Source of the DNA: Candidatus Aenigmatarchaeota archaeon
Lineage (GTDB): Archaea > Aenigmatarchaeota > Aenigmatarchaeia > CG10238-14 > SCSR01
Assembly (NCBI GenBank): GCA_030615205.1
Contig: JAUWZS010000001.1
Coordinates: forward strand, 335,492 to 399,491
Length of the DNA stretch: 64,000 nt
Reading direction: 5' to 3'
Shown here: one piece after another, positions 46,991 to 56,362 of the stretch
How the letters are laid out: each line of letters begins with the position of its first letter
How positions within the stretch are numbered: position 1 is the stretch's first letter
Notes under the pieces: model-generated
The model's input: the letters and a program-made list of their open reading frames with translations, nothing else
What the model was told of the DNA's origin: nothing
Database searches by the model: none
Program-made: the position numbers and the translations under genes

Positions 46991-49357
46991 ATGGCTCTTG
47001 ATAAAAAAGAATTACGCAAGAAGTTTGCTAAAGACTGGAAAAAGTATTACAAGCTTGACTTTTTGGTAGAGACTGGTTTCGTGCGCAAGATCTGCAAAAA
47101 ATGCGGCAGGGGATTTTGGTCGCTTGACGAAAGCCGCGAAGTGTGTCCAGATCAACCGTGTCAGTATTACGAATTCCTCGGCAATCCGCCAACCACGCGT
47201 AAGCTCAGCTACACAGAGACTTGGAAACACATCGAGAACTTTTTCGTGCATCGAGGCCATACAAGCATCCGCAGATACCCGGTTGTGTGTAGGTGGTTCC
47301 CTACGCTGTTCTTTAACAATGCTTCTATAGTTGATTTTTATCGCACTGAAAACGGCAATGTGGTTTTTGATTTTCCGGCGAATCCGCTGATTGTTCCGCA
47401 GTTTTGTTTGCGGTTCAATGATATACCGAACATCGGCGCAACAGGCAGGCATTACAGCTGCTTTGTGATGATTGGACAGCATAGTTTGTACAATCCGAAA
47501 AAGAAAATCGGTTATTGGAAAGACAAATGCACAGAGCTGAACTTTGAGCTGTTGAAAAGTTTTGGGATTGATGCAAAGGAAATAATTTTTGTTGAAGGCA
47601 TTTGGCTCGGACCAGGTGCGTTTGGTTCTACGCTTGAATATTTTGTGCGCGGGCTTGAGATTGGGAACGAGGTGTTTACAGAATTTTTGATTACAAACAA
47701 CGGCCCAAAAGAAATGAAAGAAAAAGTAATAGATATGGGTGCTGGACTCGCGCGTTTTGCATGGCTCACTCAGGGAACACCTACAAGCTATGATGTAACT
47801 TTCAAGCCTGTTTTGGATGCGCTAAAAAAGGAGATAACATTGGAGTACGATGAAAAACTTTTCTTAGAATACTCAAAGCTTGCGGGCGCGCTAAATTTCG
47901 ATGAAGTGGAAAATCTGGAAAAAACCAAAAAGATAGTTGCAGAAAAGCTTGGGATATCAGTTGATGAGCTGAAGAGGAAGATAGAACAGATGCAAGCACT
48001 TTATTCGATATGCGACCATACACGGGCGCTTGCATTCGCGATTACAGACGGAGCAATACCTTCGAATGTTGGCGGTGGATACAACCTGCGTGTGATTCTG
48101 CGTCGCGCGTTGGGCTTTATAGATAAATTCAGATGGAAAATAGACTTGCCGACTGTTTGCGAACTGCATGCAAAGCAACTGAGAAAAATGGCACCTGAAC
48201 TGGCTGAGCATACGGGTGATATAAGAAAGATTCTGGACATTGAGAAGCGCAGATACAAGGATGCGAAAGTGCGAACAAAAAGAATTGTTGAGAAGATTGT
48301 GGCTGCTGGAGAAAAAATCGATGAGAATAAGATGATCAAGCTCTATGACTCGGAAGGCATAACACCGGAGATGCTCACTGAGACCGGTTTGAGCGTCAAA
48401 GTCCCTATAGACTTTTATGTAAAAGTAACAGAGCGGCACATGGGCCAGGAAAAAGAAAAAGAGAAGCAACCGTTTGATATTTCTGGCCTTTCAAAAACAA
48501 AAATCCTTTACTACAAAAAGCCAGAAGTCTTCAGCTTCAATGCCAAGATTTTAAAAATCTTTGACAATAGCAACATAGTGCTTGATCAGACTGCATTCTA
48601 CCCAACAAGCGGTGGACAGGTGCATGATATCGGAAGCATTGGCAAAGCGGACGTTGTTGATGTTAACAAATACGGCGATATTATTGTGCATAAATTGAGT
48701 TCAGTCGCGGGCTTGAAAAAAGGCAGTGCTGTAAAATGTGAGGTTGACAAAAGCCGCAGGCAGATATTGAAACAGCACCATACAGGCAATCATATATTGA
48801 ACCTTTCGTCCAGGAGCATACTTGGTTCGCATGTGTGGCAGCATTCTGCGCTTAAGGATATAGACAAAGCAAAACTCGAAATAACTCATTACGATGCGTT
48901 GTCAGATGAGGAAACGAAGAAAATAGAAGATTATGCGAATGTGGTCGTGAAGAAAAATATACCTGTTAAGACCGAAGTGCTGCCAAGGGCTGAAGCTGAG
49001 CAGAAATACGGGTTTAGGATTTATCAGGGCAGTCAGGGCGTTCCGAGCAAAGAAGTGCGCATAGTATCAATCGGCGATTTGGACCACGCTGCTTGCGGTG
49101 GCACTCATTGCAACAGCACAGGTGAAGTAGGTTTTATCACAATCCTACGAACAAAGCGCGTGCAGGATGGTGTTGTGCGAATTGAATATGTATCTGGGAA
49201 TATTGCTGTTAAGCGGCTTGAAGAAAAAGAACGGCTGCTCAAAGAAACGGCCAAAGTACTGGGCGTGGCAGAGGAAAAAGTCCCGAATGCTGTGAGGAAG
49301 CTGTTCGAAGAATGGAAAGAAAAAAGAAAATTATTGAAAAAAATGAAAAAGAAGTGA
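46991..49357 (+). CDS. alaS: Alanyl-tRNA synthetase (archaeal type), apparently lacking C-Ala domain
   Basis: NNASIVDF, HYSCFVMIGQHS, DQTAFYPTSGGQVHDIG, QHHTGNHIL, ACGGTHC; ends in a short coiled coil. Confidence 0.95.
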   Translation: MALDKKELRKKFAKDWKKYYKLDFLVETGFVRKICKKCGRGFWSLDESREVCPDQPCQYYEFLGNPPTTRKLSYTETWKHIENFFVHRGHTSIRRYPVVCRWFPTLFFNNASIVDFYRTENGNVVFDFPANPLIVPQFCLRFNDIPNIGATGRHYSCFVMIGQHSLYNPKKKIGYWKDKCTELNFELLKSFGIDAKEIIFVEGIWLGPGAFGSTLEYFVRGLEIGNEVFTEFLITNNGPKEMKEKVIDMGAGLARFAWLTQGTPTSYDVTFKPVLDALKKEITLEYDEKLFLEYSKLAGALNFDEVENLEKTKKIVAEKLGISVDELKRKIEQMQALYSICDHTRALAFAITDGAIPSNVGGGYNLRVILRRALGFIDKFRWKIDLPTVCELHAKQLRKMAPELAEHTGDIRKILDIEKRRYKDAKVRTKRIVEKIVAAGEKIDENKMIKLYDSEGITPEMLTETGLSVKVPIDFYVKVTERHMGQEKEKEKQPFDISGLSKTKILYYKKPEVFSFNAKILKIFDNSNIVLDQTAFYPTSGGQVHDIGSIGKADVVDVNKYGDIIVHKLSSVAGLKKGSAVKCEVDKSRRQILKQHHTGNHILNLSSRSILGSHVWQHSALKDIDKAKLEITHYDALSDEETKKIEDYANVVVKKNIPVKTEVLPRAEAEQKYGFRIYQGSQGVPSKEVRIVSIGDLDHAACGGTHCNSTGEVGFITILRTKRVQDGVVRIEYVSGNIAVKRLEEKERLLKETAKVLGVAEEKVPNAVRKLFEEWKEKRKLLKKMKKK

Positions 49358-49361
49358 TTTT

Positions 49362-49517
49362 ATGCCGGTAGATGCGGAAAGATGGCGTGAGCTGAAGGAG
49401 AAAGAAGAAATTTTGAAAAAGGCAGCAACAGCAATACGTGTTCAGGAAAAGGATTTGGCACGCGTGGTGGCTAGGTTTAAGAGAGAGATAAAAGAGATGG
49501 ACGAAAAACTTAAATAG
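49362..49517 (+). CDS. Small coiled-coil protein (51 aa) directly downstream of alaS
   Basis: MPVDAERWRELKEKEEILKKAATAIRVQEKDLARVVARFKREIKEMDEKLK; not in ORF track. Confidence 0.55.
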   Translation: MPVDAERWRELKEKEEILKKAATAIRVQEKDLARVVARFKREIKEMDEKLK

Positions 49518-49562
49518 ATAAAGATGATTAAAATTTAAATTTTAATTTCAAATAATTCTTTA

Positions 49563-50171
49563 ATGGTAAAGAAAAAGTTTTCAGAAATACTTTTGGAAGA
49601 AGCGGATAAAATTGTAGAAACGATTGCTAAAGATGATGCTTATCTTACTATTTTGAGAGACCAAAAGGATAAAATAGATGAAATATGCAACTTAATAGAA
49701 AAAAGTAGAGCTATGCATTGTTACGGTAAGGGAAGATCCGGTAATCCACCTGTTGCATTAGCTTTAAGATTAAAAAATTTCGGTTATAAAGTCTGGTTTG
49801 GAGGCGACGTAATTAAAGAAAGGATATACTCTGGTGACATTGTTTTTCTCTTTTCTGGTTCTGGTGAAACAAACGAGACAGTAAATTTTGCAGACCAAGG
49901 TAAAAAGGCTGGGGCAAAGATTATAGGAATCACAACATATGAAAATAGCACTTTAGGCAAATTATCTGATGTTGTATTTTATCTTCCAGGTGGTCTAGAA
50001 AAAAGCAAGGGTTGGGAGTATATCAAAAGCCAACTTAGTGAGTCAGAGTTGTATGGTGGAGGGTTATTTGAACTGTTTGCTTATTTATTTCAAGAGACGC
50101 TTGTAACCGCAATAGGAAAATATAAGGGCATAAAGCCAAGTATAGTAGCCGAAACGCATGTAAGAGATTAG
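49563..50171 (+). CDS. hxlB: SIS-domain 6-phospho-3-hexuloisomerase
   Basis: MHCYGKGRSGNPPVALALRLKNFGYKVWFGGDV, FLFSGSGETNETVNFA. Confidence 0.85.
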   Translation: MVKKKFSEILLEEADKIVETIAKDDAYLTILRDQKDKIDEICNLIEKSRAMHCYGKGRSGNPPVALALRLKNFGYKVWFGGDVIKERIYSGDIVFLFSGSGETNETVNFADQGKKAGAKIIGITTYENSTLGKLSDVVFYLPGGLEKSKGWEYIKSQLSESELYGGGLFELFAYLFQETLVTAIGKYKGIKPSIVAETHVRD

Positions 50172-50201
50172 TCAGCCCACCGCTAATTCGTCATATTTAG
50201 T

Positions 50202-50672
50202 TCATATATTCCTTGTCGCACATCTGATAGGCGGTTGTAGCATTAATTCGCACAATGCATCAAATACTCTCTCGTTTGATGGGTTTGTGAGCATTTCGCT
50301 GCCGTAATAACTGGTTATTGATAATGTTGGGTTGTTGGCGGTGTTATCGATAAGCTCCTGCACAAATATCTGGTTTGGAAATTCACTGGCTGCTGCTTCT
50401 ATATACGCCTGCTGGTTTGCGCATTCTGTGCACCCTAGTTTATATCTATATTCTAGTATGGTTCTCCCGAGCTGTAGCATGTAGCTTCTTTGCTCAGCAG
50501 TAATCTCGTAATTGACAACATTGTTTTCAGGCAGGTCTGGCACTTGTGCACCGCCGTTCGGTTGGCTCCAACTTCTAAAAGCCTGAAGCACGCCATAGGC
50601 AAGTGTAGACCCAACCATAAGAAAAATCAAAATTAAGGATGCATATTTCTTTTTATCAAACCTAATTTTCAT
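50202..50672 (-). CDS. Membrane-anchored hypothetical protein, possibly thioredoxin-like
   Basis: N-terminal TM; LGCTECANQQAYIEAAASEF. Confidence 0.55.
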   Translation of the reverse strand: MKIRFDKKKYASLILIFLMVGSTLAYGVLQAFRSWSQPNGGAQVPDLPENNVVNYEITAEQRSYMLQLGRTILEYRYKLGCTECANQQAYIEAAASEFPNQIFVQELIDNTANNPTLSITSYYGSEMLTNPSNERVFDALCELMLQPPIRCATRNI

Positions 50673-50733
50673 AAATTTATTTCGGTTTTTACAATTTAAT
50701 TATATATTGTAGATGATGTAGATGGTGCTTTGA

Positions 50734-51516
50734 ATGGTGCTTGAGAGAATCATATCATTAAAAACAGCTGTAAGAAACCCTCTGGCAATGTTCGTTGTTG
50801 GCGGACTTGTATCAGTTTCATGCCTGGTAATATCTTTTCTTGTGTTTAACGAATCCGTAGGCATATTCACAACTTTTTTGATAACTATTGCAATGACACC
50901 TTTTATGGTAAATCTCTTACGTTGGGAAGAAGCTGAAACAGAGCAAGAAATAGCAAGGAAGAAGGAAAAATTCCTGTCCAGGCATAAAGATGTGCTTATG
51001 ATATATACAGCATTTTTCGTAGGTATGATACTTTCCCTGTCTATTGTTTTTATAATGCTCCCGGATGCGGTTGTGGAGCAGGTATTCAAGGATCAGATAA
51101 CTGAGATAAAGATTATTCGCGGCGATTTCTTATCACTGGATCTGCTCCAAAGGATAGTTTTGAATAATATAAGTGTGCTATTGATATCATTCCTATTTTC
51201 GTTCCTGTTCGGAGCTGGCGCTATTTTCATACTTTCATGGAATGCGACTGTTCTCGCTGCGGCAATCGGCCTGGCCGCTAAATCAATTGGCGGCATGCAT
51301 GGTCTACCTTTTGCTGTTTTGATATTTTTCCCGCATGGCAGTCTGGAGATACTTGCGTATTTTATCGGCGCAATAGCCGGCGGACTTGTTTCGGCAGCAG
51401 TTACAAAATCACACTCCAGATATTTCTGGCATATTGTGAGGAACAGTTTGATGCTTGTAGCGGTGGCTGTTGTCCTTCTTATAGTGGCTGGACTGGTGGA
51501 AACAGTACAGCTTTAG
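50734..51516 (+). CDS. SpoIIM/DUF95 family membrane protein
   Basis: Multi-TM with LLISFLFSFLFGAGAIFILSWNATVLAAAIG, FPHGSLEILAYFIGAIAGG. Confidence 0.85.
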   Translation: MVLERIISLKTAVRNPLAMFVVGGLVSVSCLVISFLVFNESVGIFTTFLITIAMTPFMVNLLRWEEAETEQEIARKKEKFLSRHKDVLMIYTAFFVGMILSLSIVFIMLPDAVVEQVFKDQITEIKIIRGDFLSLDLLQRIVLNNISVLLISFLFSFLFGAGAIFILSWNATVLAAAIGLAAKSIGGMHGLPFAVLIFFPHGSLEILAYFIGAIAGGLVSAAVTKSHSRYFWHIVRNSLMLVAVAVVLLIVAGLVETVQL

Positions 51517-51521
51517 AAAAT

Positions 51522-52859
51522 TTAGTAAGTTCTTAACTTCCTATAAAGTTGTATTATTTCTCTTGCTGCGATCATTCCTGAGGCTGCTGCACCAACTATA
51601 CCACGAGAGACACCAGCTCCGTCGCCAGCAACAAAAAGATTTGGAACATTTGTTTGCAATGTTTTATAACCACCTTTTTCAATTGTTATGATTCTTCTTG
51701 CATAAAATTTAATTTCGGGACCATACAAAAGAGTCGAATCTTCTGCAAGTCCAGGTATTACAGTGTTAAGTTTTTCTAGGCCCTCTAGAATATTTACGAG
51801 TATCCTATATGGATATGCCAATCCTAAGTCGCCTGGTGTAGCTTTATCTAAACTCAGCGTAGGTTCTACATGATTTTCCTCTATACTCTTTGGATCTGAT
51901 CTTCTATGTCTTTTGAAATCACCATATCTTTGAATTAGCGGTTTACCACCACCAAGCATGTTTGTAATACGAGCTATAGAACGTCCATATTCTGTTGTGT
52001 CATTGAGGGGTTCAGTCAATCCGACTGTAACCAAAAGGGCTAAGTTTGTGTTATCTGAGCGAGTGTCATAATTTGAATAACCGTTTACTCCAACTAGACC
52101 ATCTCCGTAAGACTCAATGTCTGCAAAGCCGTATGGACATACACAAAATGTTCTGACTTTATCATCAAATGTAGGAGTTCTAATGAGAAATTTTGCGTCC
52201 CAGCATCCATAATCTTCAACGATTTCTCTCATTAAGCTACTAGGGAACTCAACCCTAACTCCGATGTCTACTGGATTAAAAATACATTCAAGACCGAGTT
52301 TATCATACACGGGTTTAAGCCTTAATGAGCCAGTTCTCCCAGGAGCAGATATTACAAAATCACAAGGAAAATTTCCTTTTGATGTTTCTACTTCTGTTAT
52401 TTTCGTTCCATCGAGCTTAAAATCTTTGACTTTAGTTACAAAATTGAATTTTACACCTTTATTTTTTAAGTCTGTTTGAAACTTTTCATTAAGTTTATGC
52501 AGTCTATCTGAGCCTACGCGTTTTTGTCTAATTTTTATGAACTTCATTCCTGCTTGATCAGCTTTTGTACTTAATTTTTCCAATTGTTTTTCATCATAAG
52601 TACCTTGCTCCACACCATAGTTTTGGAATGTCTCATCAATTTTGTTAATTACACCTTCTGCTTTTTCTAACGGCATGAATTCAGTCAAGTCCCCACCGAT
52701 TTTTGGGTGCAGATTTAGTTTCCCATCAGAACCTAATCCTGATCCTCCAGCTCTAAGACGCTGTTCAAATACTGTTACATCATATAAGCCCGACTTTATT
52801 AATTCTTGAGCTGCAAACATCCCAGCAGGACCAGCACCAACTATGACTACTTTCTTCAA
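51522..52859 (-). CDS. FAD-dependent oxidoreductase (COG2509-like)
   Basis: KVVIVGAGPAGMFAAQEL, C-terminal LFVAGDGAGVSRGIVGAAASGMIAAREI. Confidence 0.85.
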   Translation of the reverse strand: MKKVVIVGAGPAGMFAAQELIKSGLYDVTVFEQRLRAGGSGLGSDGKLNLHPKIGGDLTEFMPLEKAEGVINKIDETFQNYGVEQGTYDEKQLEKLSTKADQAGMKFIKIRQKRVGSDRLHKLNEKFQTDLKNKGVKFNFVTKVKDFKLDGTKITEVETSKGNFPCDFVISAPGRTGSLRLKPVYDKLGLECIFNPVDIGVRVEFPSSLMREIVEDYGCWDAKFLIRTPTFDDKVRTFCVCPYGFADIESYGDGLVGVNGYSNYDTRSDNTNLALLVTVGLTEPLNDTTEYGRSIARITNMLGGGKPLIQRYGDFKRHRRSDPKSIEENHVEPTLSLDKATPGDLGLAYPYRILVNILEGLEKLNTVIPGLAEDSTLLYGPEIKFYARRIITIEKGGYKTLQTNVPNLFVAGDGAGVSRGIVGAAASGMIAAREIIQLYRKLRTY

Positions 52860-52923
52860 AAAATATCCTCCAATAATTAACTCACTTAAATTTAAATATT
52901 TGAAAAATCCGATTTACCCAAAC

Positions 52924-55653
52924 CTATTCTATAAATATCCCTGGTCTTCCGAATTTGGCGCGCTCTGCTTTGTCTTGAGGGTCGTATGCTTTTGGGTCAG
53001 TGGATTTGAAAACCGAGATCTTCTTGAATCCGAGCTTTTTTAGATTCTCCATCGAGGCTCGGAAATATTCCAGTTCTTCGTCAGTTGCAAAATAAAGACA
53101 AAGGTGGTTGTCGGCTTTAGCGAGTTTTGCAACTTGTTTTATGTCTTCTCTTGTTTTTTTGTAGGTATCTTCAAGCTGCATTATTTTTTTATTGATTTTT
53201 TCCACTTGGGCAACCGGCCATTTCTCGATTGATACGAATGACTTTTTGTTCATGCTCGCCCAAAGTTCTTCTGCAATATGAGGCATAAGCGGTGCTATAA
53301 GTTTTATAACAGCTTCCACAACTTGTGCAAGAATATTTTTGTTACAATTTGCGACTCCACCCATACGATCGATATATGCTTTAAGCTCATTTGTGAGTCC
53401 AAAAAGAGTGGATTGTGCTGCGCTTCTAAATTTCATTTGCTCGTACGAGTCTGTCACTGATTTGATAAGTTCTTGCAGTCTGCTTTCCATATACATTTCT
53501 ATATTTCGGTTTTGTGCGGTCTTTCCTTCCCCTTCTTTTCTCCCCTTACCTTTTGCTTTTTTCAATTCCGAGGCCAGCTCGAACAAATAATTAATTCTTG
53601 AATTGTATGTTTGCACAGACTCGTCCCGCCAGTCTGCATCATCCATGTTTTCGTTTGAAGCAACAATGTTTATTCTAACCAGATCAGCTCCGTATTTTTT
53701 AACAAGATCGCGTAGCGGCCTGAAATTGCCTTTGCTTTTGCTCATCTTCTCTCCAGCCACATTCACGTAACCGTTTACGCCGATTGAGCGTGGCCAGCGC
53801 TCCTGGTCGTCCCACATCGCAATATGGTGGAAGATGAAAAAAGTAAGATGGTTTTGCACAAGGTCTTTGCCAGACGTGCGCATATCCACTGGATAAAAGT
53901 AGTCAAACTCATTGCGCAGCTCTTCTATGATTTTTTTATCCAATCTGCTGGATTTGGCGAGCTTGGCAGCATCGCCCTTGCCGAAAAATATATAATCAAA
54001 GACTTCATCTGTAAGCTGCTCGGCCTTTATCTTACCCTTTTTCTCGTTCAGCGTTTTTGCCAGTGTGTAATATGCCATGTAGATTGTAGAATCGCTGAGT
54101 GTTCCAACTATCCATTCTTTGTCCCAAGGCAGAGGCGTTCCCAGACCGGATCGTCGCGTGCATGCTTTATCGTGTAGCCAATCAACAGTACTATCAAATT
54201 GCTTGCGAGCATCTTCTGGATAAAACTTCATTTTTCTTATCCATTTTTTCGTTTGCTCTTTCCACTTTGGATCAGAGTATTTGAGGAACCATTGGTTCTC
54301 CAAGATTTTTATATGGCATTTTGTTTTGCATCTGCATACAACAGTAGCGGTGGTTTCCCAGAATTTATCCGCAATTCCTTCGTCTGTAAAATCTTCTACA
54401 AGGATTTCTTTAATTTCTGAGACTTTCATTCCAGCATAACGTCCGCAGTTCTTTTTGCAGGTGCCTGTGTGGAATTCTTTTTTATAAAGCGATTCGGTTG
54501 CTTTTTCAAGCTTGTCTGCGTCTTTCTGGGTTTTTATGCCGAGCTTTTCGCAAATTTCTTTTGCAGGGTGCTCTCCAAACCCTTCTGTTGCAATAATAGA
54601 TATCGGCTCAACAGCTCGTACAATTTTTTCAATATTATATTTTTTCTGCTGTGCTTTGTCTGCTTTCAATTCTTCAAGCCCAATCCAATCGTACGGCGCG
54701 TGTGACGGCACAGACACAACAATGCCAGTCGCGATTTCAGTGTCGCAGAACTTTGCTGGCAGTACTGGGATTTTTGTTTTTGTTACAGGATTTTCGCATG
54801 CTTTGCCAATCAGCTCCGACCCCTTTACTTTGTCGATAATTTTTATCTCCTTCAGCTGATCTTTCAATTTTTTCACAGCAGTTTTGCTTAATATCCACTT
54901 TTCTCCATTCACTTCAGCACGCACATACTCCACATCCGGGTCTATCCAAATGTTTGTAGCACCATACATTGTTTCTGGTCGTAGTGTCGCGCATGGCAGC
55001 ATCTCTCCAGATGTAAGCTTGAACTTGATGATAATATACTCTGTAGGAGATTCGCCTACGCCCTCTAACCGGTCATGATCACCTGTGGGGCTTCGGCATT
55101 TCGGGCACCAGACAACCGGATGCGTGCCTTGCGTCACATACCCACGGGCTTTAAGCGTGTTGTACTGCCATTCGACAAAGCGTGAGTAAGTCGGTGTCAT
55201 ACTTGTTGTAATGAACGTGCGTCGCCAGTCGATCGAAAGTCCGGTTGCTTGCAGATCCTCTATCCATCTTTTTTTCCAGAACTTTGCAACGAATTTCGGG
55301 CCTTTTTTTACAAAATCTTTGAGATTTTTTTCACTAGCACCATATATTTTGAACGCCTGCTCTTGAGACTTGTCGCCTTTTTCCAGCCGTTTCACTGCAC
55401 CAACTATAGGTTCGCCAGTTGCATGGAATGCTTGCGGAAAGAGCACATTAAAGCCTTGCATGCGTTTGAAGCGTGCATAAACATCTCCTCTGATAAATGT
55501 AAACCCGGCTCCAATATGCGGTGCGCCATTCACGTATGGATAAGGAACAGTAATGAAAAACTTCTTGCGCTTCGGGTCTATGTCTGCCTCGAAGATCTTG
55601 GCTTTTTCCCACTTCTTCTGCCATTTTTTATCTATCGCTTTGAGATCTACGAT
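52924..55653 (-). CDS. leuS: Leucyl-tRNA synthetase; N-terminus extended upstream of the ORF-track start, no canonical start codon in frame
   Basis: Upstream in-frame VDLKAIDKKWQKKWEKAKIFEADIDPKRKKFFITVPYPYVNGAPHIGAG; KMSKSKGN; archaeal LeuRS layout. Confidence 0.93.
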   Translation of the reverse strand: MVDLKAIDKKWQKKWEKAKIFEADIDPKRKKFFITVPYPYVNGAPHIGAGFTFIRGDVYARFKRMQGFNVLFPQAFHATGEPIVGAVKRLEKGDKSQEQAFKIYGASEKNLKDFVKKGPKFVAKFWKKRWIEDLQATGLSIDWRRTFITTSMTPTYSRFVEWQYNTLKARGYVTQGTHPVVWCPKCRSPTGDHDRLEGVGESPTEYIIIKFKLTSGEMLPCATLRPETMYGATNIWIDPDVEYVRAEVNGEKWILSKTAVKKLKDQLKEIKIIDKVKGSELIGKACENPVTKTKIPVLPAKFCDTEIATGIVVSVPSHAPYDWIGLEELKADKAQQKKYNIEKIVRAVEPISIIATEGFGEHPAKEICEKLGIKTQKDADKLEKATESLYKKEFHTGTCKKNCGRYAGMKVSEIKEILVEDFTDEGIADKFWETTATVVCRCKTKCHIKILENQWFLKYSDPKWKEQTKKWIRKMKFYPEDARKQFDSTVDWLHDKACTRRSGLGTPLPWDKEWIVGTLSDSTIYMAYYTLAKTLNEKKGKIKAEQLTDEVFDYIFFGKGDAAKLAKSSRLDKKIIEELRNEFDYFYPVDMRTSGKDLVQNHLTFFIFHHIAMWDDQERWPRSIGVNGYVNVAGEKMSKSKGNFRPLRDLVKKYGADLVRINIVASNENMDDADWRDESVQTYNSRINYLFELASELKKAKGKGRKEGEGKTAQNRNIEMYMESRLQELIKSVTDSYEQMKFRSAAQSTLFGLTNELKAYIDRMGGVANCNKNILAQVVEAVIKLIAPLMPHIAEELWASMNKKSFVSIEKWPVAQVEKINKKIMQLEDTYKKTREDIKQVAKLAKADNHLCLYFATDEELEYFRASMENLKKLGFKKISVFKSTDPKAYDPQDKAERAKFGRPGIFIE

Positions 55654-55759
55654 ACAACCACCTATGCTGCACCTACCTATATATCTTTTTCATTCTATAC
55701 CTAAAATTTAACTTATTTTTATATTTTCACTTAAAAATTTAACTCTACTATATTTTGGT

Positions 55760-56350
55760 ATGGGAACACAGAAAAGAAAATGGAGAGAAAACTACTCCCA
55801 ACGAGACCCTAGGCAAAGACACGCAAATCGACTAGCTCGAAGTATGGCTTTAAAACGAATTCGACGACCCACTCGGATAGTTACAGCAACTTCCAGTAGG
55901 ATACTCGCTGAGAGAATACATACGATTGTATCTGAAGACCTTCTCGACCTCGAGGAATGTAATAAAGTTTCGATGGCTTTATTATCTAGACTAAATATAT
56001 CCAGACCTCATATACCACTTGGAAAAATAAAGGATTTAAAAATACCTGTAAGGTATGTAAAGCCAGCACATCACTATAGCGATGTGGACATCGGGACTAA
56101 TTTTGATATACTTCTGTCACCATATCATTTTACGAATTATATAGTCGTGTTAGAAAGGAAAGGAACGTCTTTAGCTGTAATGATAACTAGAAAAAAAGAT
56201 ATTTTAGAAGGGGCTGTGAATTTCTTATCAATCAGGCACCAACGATTAGGCTATCTATCTTATTTATACGACTATCAAAAAATTGAATCACTATTTGAGA
56301 TTGAATGTATAAGACCCTTTGAGCCATCTCCTAATTACAAAGAAGTCTAG
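55760..56350 (+). CDS. Hypothetical protein with basic N-terminus
   Basis: 196-aa ORF. Confidence 0.55.
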   Translation: MGTQKRKWRENYSQRDPRQRHANRLARSMALKRIRRPTRIVTATSSRILAERIHTIVSEDLLDLEECNKVSMALLSRLNISRPHIPLGKIKDLKIPVRYVKPAHHYSDVDIGTNFDILLSPYHFTNYIVVLERKGTSLAVMITRKKDILEGAVNFLSIRHQRLGYLSYLYDYQKIESLFEIECIRPFEPSPNYKEV

Positions 56351-56362
56351 GAGATTCAGGAA

